From positions 1 through 23,114 of the forward strand of contig DIQC01000101.1 of assembly GCA_002426495.1 (NCBI GenBank): a DNA stretch of 23,114 bases. Reading direction: 5' to 3'. The notes under the pieces are model-generated. The model worked only from the letters and a program-made list of their open reading frames with translations, did not search any database and was not told where the DNA came from. This document shows, one piece after another, positions 6,247 to 13,423 of the stretch (positions are counted from its first letter, which is position 1; every line of letters starts with the position of its first letter). The translations under genes and the position numbers were made by a program. The stretch is from Thermacetogenium sp. UBA5472 (GTDB lineage: Bacteria; Bacillota; DSM-12270; Thermacetogeniales; Thermacetogeniaceae).

Positions 6247-6696
6247 ATGAAAGGGGCAAGTGCAGTGAACAGATATCCGGACGATGGCATACGAGATTAT
6301 GGACCGCAGCCTTTGATCGTTAATATAGACTGGGTTTCCAGATCAAACCCAAATTATCGAACGGCGCTATGGACAGGTCAGCATCTCCAAGTAACATTGA
6401 TGAGCATAAGGGTTGGCGGCGATATTGGACTTGAGATGCATTCTAATCTTGATCAGTTTATACGGGTTGTGAGCGGGTACGGACATGTTAGAATGGGGTA
6501 TTGTATAGATAACTTGAATATTCAAAAAAAAGTTGACGACAATTATGGGATCATGATTCCTGCGGGTACATGGCATAATTTAATTAATATAGGAAATAGA
6601 CCATTAAAGCTATATTCCATCTATGCTCCTCCTGCACATCCCTTTGGAACAATTCATGAAACAAAAGAAATTGCGGAAGAAGCGGAAGGCCGCTAA
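6247..6696 (+). CDS. Cupin domain protein
   Basis: Single-domain cupin of 149 aa with two recognisable motifs. Motif 1 is GGDIGLEMHSNLDQFIRVVS followed by GYGHVRMG; motif 2 is IMIPAGTWHNLINIGNRPLK, followed by LYSIYAPPAHPFGTIHETK. In motif 1 the second His is Asn and the usual Glu is Gln, while the motif 2 His is kept, so metal binding may be altered. Close relatives in Clostridia with the DQFIR and AGTWHN motifs are annotated only as cupins (mannose-6-phosphate isomerase-like); the substrate is unknown. ATG at 6247 follows AAGGGA; a GTG at 6265 preceded by AAAGGGG is an alternative start. It is monocistronic, ends at the hairpin 6723-6753, and may be sporulation-controlled if the upstream CATATGATA is real. 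Confidence 0.85.
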   Translation: MKGASAVNRYPDDGIRDYGPQPLIVNIDWVSRSNPNYRTALWTGQHLQVTLMSIRVGGDIGLEMHSNLDQFIRVVSGYGHVRMGYCIDNLNIQKKVDDNYGIMIPAGTWHNLINIGNRPLKLYSIYAPPAHPFGTIHETKEIAEEAEGR

Positions 6697-6722
6697 TATA
6701 AAATCATATACGGTTAATTAGG

Positions 6723-6753
6723 AATTCCCACCGGAGTTGCTCCGGTGGGAATT
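6723..6753 (+). terminator. Bidirectional terminator between cupin and the small hydrophobic gene
   Basis: A perfect 14-bp stem (AATTCCCACCGGAG / CTCCGGTGGGAATT) with a 3-nt loop and TT after it, 27 bp past the cupin stop and 23 bp before the stop of the convergent small gene. Confidence 0.85.
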
Positions 6754-6775
6754 TTAACTGGAAGGCGAATACGAG

Positions 6776-6967
6776 TTACCGAAATCTCACTGACGGTCTG
6801 AACATGTCTAAAGTACCCAGTACGACATGTGCCAGACCAAAGCCAGTGATACCGTCACCGACCCTGCCACCGATCATTTTACCGATACTCGTTGCAAAAG
6901 CACCAATACCGATTAACGCCTTACTGGTAGAAGCAGGTCTTTTTGTTCTGAAATTGAACAAAAGCAT
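6776..6967 (-). CDS. Small hydrophobic protein of unknown function
   Basis: A 63-aa protein: a basic start (NFRTKRPASTSK), then one glycine-rich amphipathic or membrane-spanning stretch (ALIGIGAFATSIGKMIGGRV, then GITGFGLAHVVLGTLDMF) and a basic end RPSVRFR. I recognise no family. Evidence that it is real: GGGGAGGTGA immediately before the start, a shared terminator, and a position 65 bp downstream of the rhomboid gene on the same strand, so it is probably co-transcribed with it. The ATG at 6967 is only 3 nt from GGAGG; a TTG two codons later has better spacing (9 nt) and may be the actual start. Confidence 0.55.
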   Translation of the reverse strand: MLLFNFRTKRPASTSKALIGIGAFATSIGKMIGGRVGDGITGFGLAHVVLGTLDMFRPSVRFR

Positions 6968-7032
6968 TCACCTCCCCATAAATTATTCCCTTTGTAAGGG
7001 GAAGATTATGCTGTATTAAAGATGCCATATAA

Positions 7033-7707
7033 TCAATGTTTTACCATGCGGCGGGCAAAGAAGGGCATCAGTATAACTCCACTGATAAATCCTCCGATAT
7101 GTGCCCACCACGCTACTGCATCAGCACCCATTCCTGCCGTGCTCAGTCCATTGATAATCTGTATTGCAAACCAGATAGGGAGAAAGATGATAGCAGGTAC
7201 CTGGATAAATGTGATGAAAAAGAAAACAGGTACAAGTGTCAGAATTTTTGCCTTGGGGAAAGCCAGGAAGTATGCTCCCATAATTCCGGCGATAGCTCCG
7301 CTGGCGCCGATAATGGGAACCTGAGATTCTGGGACAGATATAATGTGGGCGATGCTGCTTATAATGCCGATGAGCAGATAAAATAACAGATACCGAAGGT
7401 GTCCGATGCGATCTTCCACATTATCACCGAAAATCCAGAGATAGAGCATGTTTCCCAGCAAGTGAAGCCAACCACCGTGCAGAAATATACAAGATATAAA
7501 GGGAAAACCTGTTATTAGCAGAGATTCTCCTGCTATGACCTGATTGATCACCTGGGCAGGAGTAACTCCAAAGTTATAAAAAAATAAAACCAAAAGATCT
7601 TGAGGCATTGACTGTTGGTATAAGAAAATAAGCACATTGAGAACTATAATGATGACATTTACAAAAGGGAAACTGTGGGAATAGGTGTTGTCACGCAGGG
7701 GAATCAT
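7033..7707 (-). CDS. Rhomboid family intramembrane serine protease
   Basis: A 224-aa polytopic membrane protein with the basic six-helix rhomboid core. The N-terminus MIPLRDNTYSHSFPFVN is typical of bacterial rhomboids, followed by a first helix (IIIVLNVLIFLYQ). HGGWLHLLGNMLYLWIFGDN carries the conserved HxxxN loop/helix-2 motif; the catalytic serine is in GASGAIAGIMGAYF and the catalytic histidine in AHIGGFISG. It cleaves membrane-anchored proteins within or near the bilayer; the substrates are unknown. The ATG at 7707 has AAGGAGG 6-7 nt upstream. The small hydrophobic protein follows on the same strand and might be a partner or substrate, which is pure inference from position. Confidence 0.93.
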   Translation of the reverse strand: MIPLRDNTYSHSFPFVNVIIIVLNVLIFLYQQSMPQDLLVLFFYNFGVTPAQVINQVIAGESLLITGFPFISCIFLHGGWLHLLGNMLYLWIFGDNVEDRIGHLRYLLFYLLIGIISSIAHIISVPESQVPIIGASGAIAGIMGAYFLAFPKAKILTLVPVFFFITFIQVPAIIFLPIWFAIQIINGLSTAGMGADAVAWWAHIGGFISGVILMPFFARRMVKH

Positions 7708-7780
7708 AAAACCCCTCCTTATACGTCATAAGGATTCCCTGTTTAACAAAAAGGAATACCTGTGATTATTACCACAAAAA

Positions 7781-7909
7781 TCATAATGATATTTTATGTT
7801 TCCATGTACTTCTGTAGAATCCTTCCGTTACGTTTAACATAAAAAGCTGGACATGTTCTCCAGGAGAAGCCACGTGGAGGTGGTATTCTTCTTTTTCATT
7901 AGGGAACAC
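7781..7909 (-). other. Short open frame, possible gene remnant upstream of the rhomboid gene
   Basis: In this 364-bp gene-free stretch (7708-8071) one minus-strand frame is open for about 42 codons from GTG 7909 to TGA 7783-7781, with a protein-like composition (KEEYHLHVASPGEHVQLFML, then NVTEGFYRSTW). It has no ribosome binding site. A related peptide, QYHRLHVAQPRKHI, is encoded upstream in another frame (about 7918-7962), matching the DNA repeat at 7869-7955. I read this as decayed duplicated coding DNA or a chance effect of the repeat, not as a working gene. Confidence 0.25.
7865..7897 (+). terminator. Terminator-like hairpin with T-run
   Basis: AGAA-CCAC (7865-7873) pairs with GTGG-TTCT (7880-7889) around a GTGGAG loop, with a one-base mismatch, followed by TCTTTTTC. 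No plus-strand gene precedes it, so it could end a small RNA or be part of a repeat element. Confidence 0.3.
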
Positions 7910-7955
7910 TGAATTATATGTTTTCTTGGTTGAGCCACATGGAGACGGTGGTATT
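7869..7955 (+). repeat. Tandem imperfect repeat GCCACrTGGAG...GTGGTATT
   Basis: GCCACGTGGAGGTGGTATT (7869-7887) and GCCACATGGAGACGGTGGTA plus TT (7934-7955) are two near copies 65 bp apart. A third GTGGTATTCT lies at 9688-9697. Each can form a CCAC/GTGG hairpin. Confidence 0.5.
7900..7915 (+). repeat. 16-bp direct repeat, left copy
   Basis: TAGGGAACACTGAATT, identical to 9723-9738. Both copies are preceded by GTGGTATTCT (13 and 26 bp upstream respectively). Together they bracket the pyruvate-kinase-like gene. Confidence 0.7.
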
Positions 7956-7998
7956 GATCACAATAAATATGTCAATACTTGCAAAGTTATTACATAAT

Positions 7999-8028
7999 TT
8001 AACGAAAAATTAATGATAGCGCTAATAC
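7999..8028 (+). promoter_or_regulatory. Possible promoter with overlapping cre-like site
   Basis: TTAACG (7999-8004), an 18-bp spacer and TAATAC (8023-8028). ATGATAGCGCTAATA (8013-8027) overlaps the -10 and fits the catabolite-responsive element consensus WTGNAANCGNWNNCW with two mismatches. Both calls are weak. Confidence 0.3.
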
Positions 8029-8071
8029 CTCCCAAATATATTATTATCGGGTAACGGGGAAGGAAGGTTAT

Positions 8072-9574
8072 ATGATCAATATTAATGACACCGATCCTAA
8101 TGATTTATTGGACAAAATGCTTACGTTAAGAAATGAAGTTTATGAAGAAGGCATGGAATATTACAATAGATGGGAACCCTCTATAGGCAACCATGATTTT
8201 AAAAACAGCGCATTGAATTTATCACATTATTTGGCATTGAGGCGAAGGGATATCAGAGACATTCAAGAGGAGCTATCGCCATGGGGTTTATCTTCTTTAG
8301 AAAGACTTGAATCCGGGACTATGGATACTATAGATGCCGTAATTTCCAGCTTGGGGAAAATTACGGGAAGAAACGTAGAGCCTATTTGTTATCCTCCGAA
8401 AAGCAATTTTACCACAGGTAGAGAACAACTGATGAAAAACGCCGAATCTTTGTTTGGGAAATGCCCTGACACCAGAAACACTAGAATAATGGTAACCATG
8501 CCTTCAGAATCTTGCAAAAATTACAGAATGGTCTTTGAATTAATGGACAGAGGGATGGATGTAGCTAGAATAAACAGTGCTCACGACGATCCGGATGTAT
8601 GGGAAGGTATTATAAAAAATATACGAAGAGCGGAGGAATGCTTGGGTAAAACATGCAAAGTATTCATGGACATTGCTGGCCCAAAATCCAGGATAAGTTG
8701 GATTTTTTCGGGTAAAAACAAAAGCAAGGTCGGTGTGGGGGATGAGTTTATTCTCACCGGACGAAAAAATGTCAGCACTGAAAGGGAAGTAAATTTAGTA
8801 ATCGGCTGCAGTTCCCCTGAAATGTTTGAGCACTTATTAATAGGAGATCGTGTGTTTATCGATGACGGGATTGTAGAAGGAAAAGTGGAAGACGTCCTTG
8901 ATGAAGGTTTATTGGTAAGAGTCAATAAAGTCCAAGCACCAAAAGGAATACGATTAAAGGTGGACAAGGGGATAAACTTTCCTGATGCAGACATAAAAAA
9001 AGATGTCGTAACAGACAAAGACAGACAAGATCTTGACTTTATATGCAATAATGCCGATATTATTGGTATCTCATTTGTAAAAAGCGCAGAAGACATTGAA
9101 TTTTTTCTCAGCGAAATTAGAAATAGAGTACCTTTGGAAAAAATAAACGGAATACCTTTAATAGCAAAAATAGAAACCATACATGGGGTAAATAATCTTC
9201 CGGAAATCATAATGGAAACAGCGGGCAGGCGTCCGTTTGGAGTTATGATCGCCAGAGGGGATTTAGCTGTGGAATCGGGGTATTTGAGATTGGCAGAGCT
9301 GCAGCAGGAGATATTGCGGATCTGTGAAGCGTCTGATATTCCTGTCATATGGGCTACTCAAGTGCTCGACAATATGGTCACTACAGGAATCCCAACAAGA
9401 GCAGAAGTGACTGACGTGGCAGAAGGAGGAGCTCATTCTGAATGCGTCATGCTGAATAAGGGCAATTGCCTGATAGATACCATGTGTTTTTTAGATAAAG
9501 CATTAGAACGCTTGGAAAGGCCCTTTTTAGGACCTGTCATTGATACCGAGTTTTTCTTTAAGTGCTGTTTGTAA
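8072..9574 (+). CDS. Non-canonical pyruvate-kinase-like protein
   Basis: A 500-aa protein with the pyruvate kinase barrel starting at about residue 137, after an N-terminal region not found in classical Pyk. Barrel motifs: TRIMVTMPSE, MDVARINSAHDD, FMDIAGPKSRI (classical: LDTKGPEIR), PLIAKIETIHGVNNLPEI with the catalytic Lys and metal-binding Glu, MIARGDLAVE, and PVIWATQVLDNMVTTGIPTR then AEVTDVAEG. Classical LSGETA is replaced by CVMLNKGNC, and the C-terminal regulatory domain is absent. Proteins of this layout are known as pyruvate-kinase homologues, but their reaction is not secure. ATG at 8072 follows AAGGAAGG with short spacing. The last 16 codons overlap, on the opposite strand, a HicB relic (9527-9719), so the natural 3' end may have been altered. 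Confidence 0.8.
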   Translation: MININDTDPNDLLDKMLTLRNEVYEEGMEYYNRWEPSIGNHDFKNSALNLSHYLALRRRDIRDIQEELSPWGLSSLERLESGTMDTIDAVISSLGKITGRNVEPICYPPKSNFTTGREQLMKNAESLFGKCPDTRNTRIMVTMPSESCKNYRMVFELMDRGMDVARINSAHDDPDVWEGIIKNIRRAEECLGKTCKVFMDIAGPKSRISWIFSGKNKSKVGVGDEFILTGRKNVSTEREVNLVIGCSSPEMFEHLLIGDRVFIDDGIVEGKVEDVLDEGLLVRVNKVQAPKGIRLKVDKGINFPDADIKKDVVTDKDRQDLDFICNNADIIGISFVKSAEDIEFFLSEIRNRVPLEKINGIPLIAKIETIHGVNNLPEIIMETAGRRPFGVMIARGDLAVESGYLRLAELQQEILRICEASDIPVIWATQVLDNMVTTGIPTRAEVTDVAEGGAHSECVMLNKGNCLIDTMCFLDKALERLERPFLGPVIDTEFFFKCCL

Positions 9575-9719
9575 AACATGGGAGAAATTAACCCCTTCAC
9601 GTTCGGCAAGAGTATTTAACCATTGTGGGATGGAAAGTGTTTTTTTAACGTATGCCAATGATAAAATAAAAAAGGTATATCAATGCCGTGGTATTCTGCT
9701 CTGGAATTAAAAGAATGTT
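9527..9719 (-). pseudogene. HicB family antitoxin, C-terminal remnant
   Basis: An open minus-strand frame with no start codon. The piece 9651-9527 reads TLKKTLSIPQWLN, then LAEREGVNFSHVLQTALKEK and LGINDRS-stop, which closely resembles the C-terminal ribbon-helix-helix DNA-binding tail of HicB antitoxins (typical form: VKKTLTIPxWLNxLAexxGiNFSqvLQeALKekLGi). The upstream codons (NILLIPEQNTTALIYLFLF) may be a degraded core, and the frame ends at a stop right next to the 16-bp repeat. No HicA toxin is present. Its 3' end overlaps the 3' end of the pyruvate-kinase-like gene by 48 bp. Confidence 0.6.
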
Positions 9720-9722
9720 CTA

Positions 9723-9738
9723 TAGGGAACACTGAATT
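9723..9738 (+). repeat. 16-bp direct repeat, right copy
   Basis: TAGGGAACACTGAATT, identical to 7900-7915. It ends just before the GGAGGTGA ribosome binding site of ku and coincides with the truncation point of the hicB remnant. Confidence 0.7.
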
Positions 9739-9753
9739 TGGAGGTGATATTTT

Positions 9754-10527
9754 GTGGCTTCCCGTAAATCAGTTATAGCTTTCGGGATGGTTTCTATTCC
9801 GATTGCGATGTACACGGCCACGCAAAATAATGATATCCGCTTCAATCAATTGCACGAGGAAGACAATAGCCGTATCCGCTATAAAAAGACCTGCGCCCAT
9901 TGCGGCAAGGAAATCACCAATGAGGATATTGTAAAGGGCTTTGAGTACGACAAGGACAAGTATGTCGTCGTCACAGATGATGATATTGAAAAAATCAAGA
10001 CGGAAAAGGATAAATCTATTCAGATCCTTCATTTCGCACAACTTGACCAGATATCTTCAGTTTACTACAATAAGACCTATCAGGCTTTCCCGGCACCAGG
10101 TGGTGAAAAGGCCTTTGAGCTGCTTCGTTTGGCACTGTTGGCTGAACAAAAGGTAGCTATCGGCAGATCTGTCATGGGCACCAAGGACACACTGATGACC
10201 ATCATCCCTCGTGAGGATGGCATTCTAATTTCCACAATGTTCTATGCCGATGACGTTAAGGAACTTCAAAAACCATATACCAAGCCGGAAGTCTCGGAAG
10301 AGGAACTGAAAATGGCAAAGGTACTGATCAATTCAATGGATACGCCTTTCGATGCTTCGCAATACAAAGATGAATACCAGGAAAAGCTGCGTCAATTAAT
10401 TGAAACTAAGATTTCCGGCAAAGAGATTGTGGCTGCGGAACCAAAGAGTACCGGAAATGTTATAGATCTTATGGATGCTCTTAAGGCCAGCGTTGAAAAG
10501 GCAAAAAAAGATAAGGAAACGGCATAG
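9754..10527 (+). CDS. ku: Ku DNA end-binding protein (bacterial NHEJ)
   Basis: Bacterial Ku of 257 aa, close to the usual length. It begins ASRKSVIAFGMVSIPIAMYT, the family's signature first strand, followed by HEEDNSRIRYKKTCAHCGKE (Cys-rich turn), VKGFEYDKDKYVVVTDDDIE and YYNKTYQAFPAPGGEKAFEL. The Lys-rich C-terminus (SVEKAKKDKETA) is the usual LigD- or DNA-contacting tail. As a homodimer it should form a ring that threads onto broken DNA ends and recruits LigD. The GTG start at 9754 follows GGAGGTGA with 6-nt spacing. The stop codon is 5 bp before ligD, so the two form an operon. Confidence 0.95.
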   Translation: MASRKSVIAFGMVSIPIAMYTATQNNDIRFNQLHEEDNSRIRYKKTCAHCGKEITNEDIVKGFEYDKDKYVVVTDDDIEKIKTEKDKSIQILHFAQLDQISSVYYNKTYQAFPAPGGEKAFELLRLALLAEQKVAIGRSVMGTKDTLMTIIPREDGILISTMFYADDVKELQKPYTKPEVSEEELKMAKVLINSMDTPFDASQYKDEYQEKLRQLIETKISGKEIVAAEPKSTGNVIDLMDALKASVEKAKKDKETA

Positions 10528-10532
10528 TTTAT

Positions 10533-13007
10533 ATGAGTGAGAAGCTTAATGAGTACAATCGAAAAAGAGATTTCTCCAGCACCGGAGAACCTGAAGGTGG
10601 AGCAGAGAAATCAGGAAATCATCTCAGGTTTGTCATACAGCATCATCTAGCCCGCAGTGATCACTATGACTTTCGCCTGGAATGGGATGGTGCTCTTTTA
10701 AGTTGGGCAGTGCCCAAGGGGCCGTCCTATAACACGCGAGATAAAAGGCTCGCTGTGCATGTGGAAGATCACCCTTTAGATTACAGAAACTTCGAGGGGA
10801 CAATTCCTAAGGGGGAATATGGTGGGGGAACGGTGATGCTGTGGGATGAGGGTTATTGGGAACCCCGTATTGATGTGGATGAAGGGCTCCAAGAGGGTTT
10901 GCTTAAGTTTTCGCTACAGGGAAGAAGGCTCAAGGGGAATTGGGCATTGGTGCGGTTGAAAGCAAAGGCAGATACAAAAGACAACTCGAGAGACAACTGG
11001 CTTTTGCTTAAAGAAAAGGACGAGTATATTCAATCAGATAGCGGGATTACCGAGTTTATTACCAGTATTCGTACCGGCCGCACCATGGCGGAAATTGAAG
11101 CGGGGGATGATGAAAAAACACTGGGGAATCCCTTTGATAGAGCTGACGTCCAGCTAGCCAAACTTGTGACTAAAGTACCTGAGGGGGATAACTGGCTTTA
11201 TGAGTTGAAATATGACGGATACAGAATTATGGCTTTTGTGGAAGGCAGCAGCGTCCGGCTTATGACCCGCAACGACAATGATTATACGAATCGGTTTAGC
11301 ACCATCGCATCAACCATTCTTGATTGGGCTGCCGGAAGGTCAATGGTGCTTGATGGTGAGATGACAGTCACGGATGAGTTGGGCAGAACGGACTTTCAGG
11401 CTCTGCAGGGTTACATAAAAAATCCCAAGACCCATAATCTTACCTATATTATATTTGATCTCCTTGCCTTGGATGGGGCGGACATTCGAGAACAGCCCCT
11501 GACCCAAAGGAAAGAAACTCTTCTATCTCTGATGAAAGGTGTTCCAAAAAACATCCACTACAGCCAGCATGTCAAAGGAAAGGGCAAAATGAGCTTGAAA
11601 GCGGCCTGTGAATTAGGTATGGAAGGAATCATCGGCAAAAAGGCTGATTCTAGATACACCGGGAGGAGAAACGGTGATTGGGTCAAGGTAAAGTGTGATC
11701 AAAGACAGGAATTTGTCATTGGAGGATTTGCGCTCTCCGATAAAAAAACGAGAGGGGTTAGCTCGCTTCTCCTGGGAGTCTATGAAGATAAAGAGCTGGT
11801 TTATGTCGGGCGTGCCGGTACAGGCTTCAGTGAGTCTGACATGAAAGACTTAGAGAACAGATTTCAAGATTTAAAAAGAGCGCAGCCTCCCTTCAAATCT
11901 GCGCCCAGACCTAAAGCTAATGAAGCAATCACCTGGCTTGACCCCGAGCTAATTGCGGAAATTAAATTTACCGAATGGACCAAAGATAACCTCTTAAGAC
12001 ATGCAAGCTTCAAGGGCCTGCGGACAGATAAGAAGCCTAGAGATATAGAAAAGGAAAAAGCAAAGGAAGAGTCAAGAGAATTGCAAAACGCAACGGAGAT
12101 AAACAGCGACACAAATAGCAGCATAAGCCGCGGCATAAACAGCAACAGCATTATTGTCGATGGAATAAAGATCACTAATCCCCAAAAAGTGATCTTTGAC
12201 GACCCTGAAATCACAAAAGCTGATGTTGTCCACTATTATTCACAGGTAGCGGAGCATATGCTGCCCTATGTGCAGCACCGGATCTTAAGCGTTGTGCGCT
12301 GCCCCAAGGGGATATCTCAGCCCTGCTTTTATAAGAAGCATCCCGTTTCCGAACAGCAAGGAATTGCAATAATGCCGATTGCCAATAGTGACGGAGAAAC
12401 TGAGGATTACTTCTATATTGAGAATGAGTCCGGACTTATATCAGAAGCACAGATGGGCACACTCGAATTTCATATCTGGGGAAGCCGTGTTGATCAACTG
12501 GAGAAACCAGATATGATGGTGTTTGATCTGGATCCTGACGAGGGATTGGATTTGGATAGAGTGCGCCAGGGTGCGAGAGACATTAAATCTATTCTTACTG
12601 AACTCTCGCTCAATTCCTACCTTAAAACCAGCGGCGGTAAAGGGTACCATGTGGTCCTGCCGCTAGAACCTACCGTTTCCTGGGATACATTTTACGATTT
12701 TGCAAAGGGTGTCACCGAAGTTATGGTAATTAAGTGGCCAGACCGCTACACAAGCAATGTCAGAAAAGCTAAGCGAGCGGGTAAGATATTCGTAGACTGG
12801 ATGCGTAATGGCAGAGGTGCCACCAGTATTGCTCCCTATTCCATCAGAGCGAGAAAAGGGGCTAGTGTATCTATGCCTATCTCCTGGGATGAACTCGATA
12901 CAGTTGCTCCCGATGGCATCAAAATGAAAGATGCACTCCAGAGAATCAGCCGCAACGACCCATGGAAAGGTATTTTGCAAAATGATCAACTGCTGAAATC
13001 ATATTAA
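10533..13007 (+). CDS. ligD: Multifunctional ATP-dependent DNA ligase D (PE-LIG-POL)
   Basis: An 824-aa end-joining enzyme with three domains. Residues about 10-160 are the 3'-phosphoesterase: FVIQHHLARSDHYDFRLEWD and VHVEDHPLDY hold the His/Asp metal and catalytic residues, then IPKGEYGGGTVMLWD. About 200-510 is the ATP ligase, with nucleotidyl lysine K226 in ELKYDGYRIMAF, LDGEMTV and EGIIGKKADSRY. A low-complexity Ser/Asn linker (about 510-545) leads to the archaeo-eukaryotic-primase-type polymerase, with MVFDLDPDEGLDLDRV near residue 661 (metal-binding Asp pair) and SGGKGYHVVLPL. The order phosphoesterase-ligase-polymerase is that of Pseudomonas LigD; Bacillus LigD lacks the phosphoesterase. 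Upstream AAGGA is about 13 nt away, so translation is probably coupled to ku. Confidence 0.95.
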   Translation: MSEKLNEYNRKRDFSSTGEPEGGAEKSGNHLRFVIQHHLARSDHYDFRLEWDGALLSWAVPKGPSYNTRDKRLAVHVEDHPLDYRNFEGTIPKGEYGGGTVMLWDEGYWEPRIDVDEGLQEGLLKFSLQGRRLKGNWALVRLKAKADTKDNSRDNWLLLKEKDEYIQSDSGITEFITSIRTGRTMAEIEAGDDEKTLGNPFDRADVQLAKLVTKVPEGDNWLYELKYDGYRIMAFVEGSSVRLMTRNDNDYTNRFSTIASTILDWAAGRSMVLDGEMTVTDELGRTDFQALQGYIKNPKTHNLTYIIFDLLALDGADIREQPLTQRKETLLSLMKGVPKNIHYSQHVKGKGKMSLKAACELGMEGIIGKKADSRYTGRRNGDWVKVKCDQRQEFVIGGFALSDKKTRGVSSLLLGVYEDKELVYVGRAGTGFSESDMKDLENRFQDLKRAQPPFKSAPRPKANEAITWLDPELIAEIKFTEWTKDNLLRHASFKGLRTDKKPRDIEKEKAKEESRELQNATEINSDTNSSISRGINSNSIIVDGIKITNPQKVIFDDPEITKADVVHYYSQVAEHMLPYVQHRILSVVRCPKGISQPCFYKKHPVSEQQGIAIMPIANSDGETEDYFYIENESGLISEAQMGTLEFHIWGSRVDQLEKPDMMVFDLDPDEGLDLDRVRQGARDIKSILTELSLNSYLKTSGGKGYHVVLPLEPTVSWDTFYDFAKGVTEVMVIKWPDRYTSNVRKAKRAGKIFVDWMRNGRGATSIAPYSIRARKGASVSMPISWDELDTVAPDGIKMKDALQRISRNDPWKGILQNDQLLKSY

Positions 13008-13033
13008 CACAAGGGCGACAGTCCTCTTGTGTT
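13006..13033 (+). terminator. Terminator of the ku-ligD operon
   Basis: AACACAAG (13006-13013) and CTTGTGTT (13026-13033) form an 8-bp stem that can extend inward with GG/CC. It begins in the ligD stop codon. The downstream stretch (CCTTCCTTTCTC) is pyrimidine-rich but not a pure T-run. Confidence 0.6.
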
Positions 13034-13156
13034 CCTTCCTTTCTCTACCTCTTAGAGTAGAATTATCGTAGGCAAGTTACAAAAAAATATAGGAAGAATT
13101 TAAAAAAACTCTTCCCATAATCATGTCTTTTCTGTAGTTTGTTAGTTGTAAAGACC

Positions 13157-13176
13157 ATCAAACTAGGTGATTTGAT
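13157..13176. promoter_or_regulatory. Small dyad in the ligD-cas3 gap
   Basis: ATCAAA (13157-13162), an 8-nt gap and TTTGAT (13171-13176) form a perfect 6-bp dyad that could be an operator. The gap 13034-13423 holds no convincing ORF; it has AT-rich DNA, a GGAAGA/TCTTCC hairpin near 13091-13118 and the terminator-like element below. I could not fix a cas promoter in it. Confidence 0.2.
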
Positions 13177-13212
13177 ATGACCAGTACAGAGTGAAATAGC
13201 ACCGCTCAGAGC

Positions 13213-13250
13213 GGGACAGGGACAGGTTAATTTTCTCCCTGTCCCCTTTT
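13213..13250 (+). terminator. Terminator-like hairpin upstream of the cas operon
   Basis: GGGACAGGG (13213-13221) pairs perfectly with CCCTGTCCC (13237-13245), followed by CTTTT. It would insulate the cas operon from upstream transcription. The GGGACAG wording resembles short dispersed repeats common in some clostridial genomes. Confidence 0.6.
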
Positions 13251-13423
13251 GTCATACAAAAAACTATTTTTGAAAATAAGCTCTAATAGAAAGGAAATAT
13301 ACACTAAAATATAGAAAGATAGTAGAAGAAAGAAAATTTAGGGATGTTAAAAAAAGAAATAAATTTTCAATACTTTTTGCTGCTTTCGCAATATCAAAAG
13401 CATCCCCAAGTGGAGGTCTTTAG

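Noticed and set aside
8581..9348. 255-aa minus-strand ORF inside the kinase-like gene
   Set aside because: Exact antisense shadow; Ser/Ile/Pro-rich composition with no motifs, whereas the plus strand has clear pyruvate-kinase motifs.
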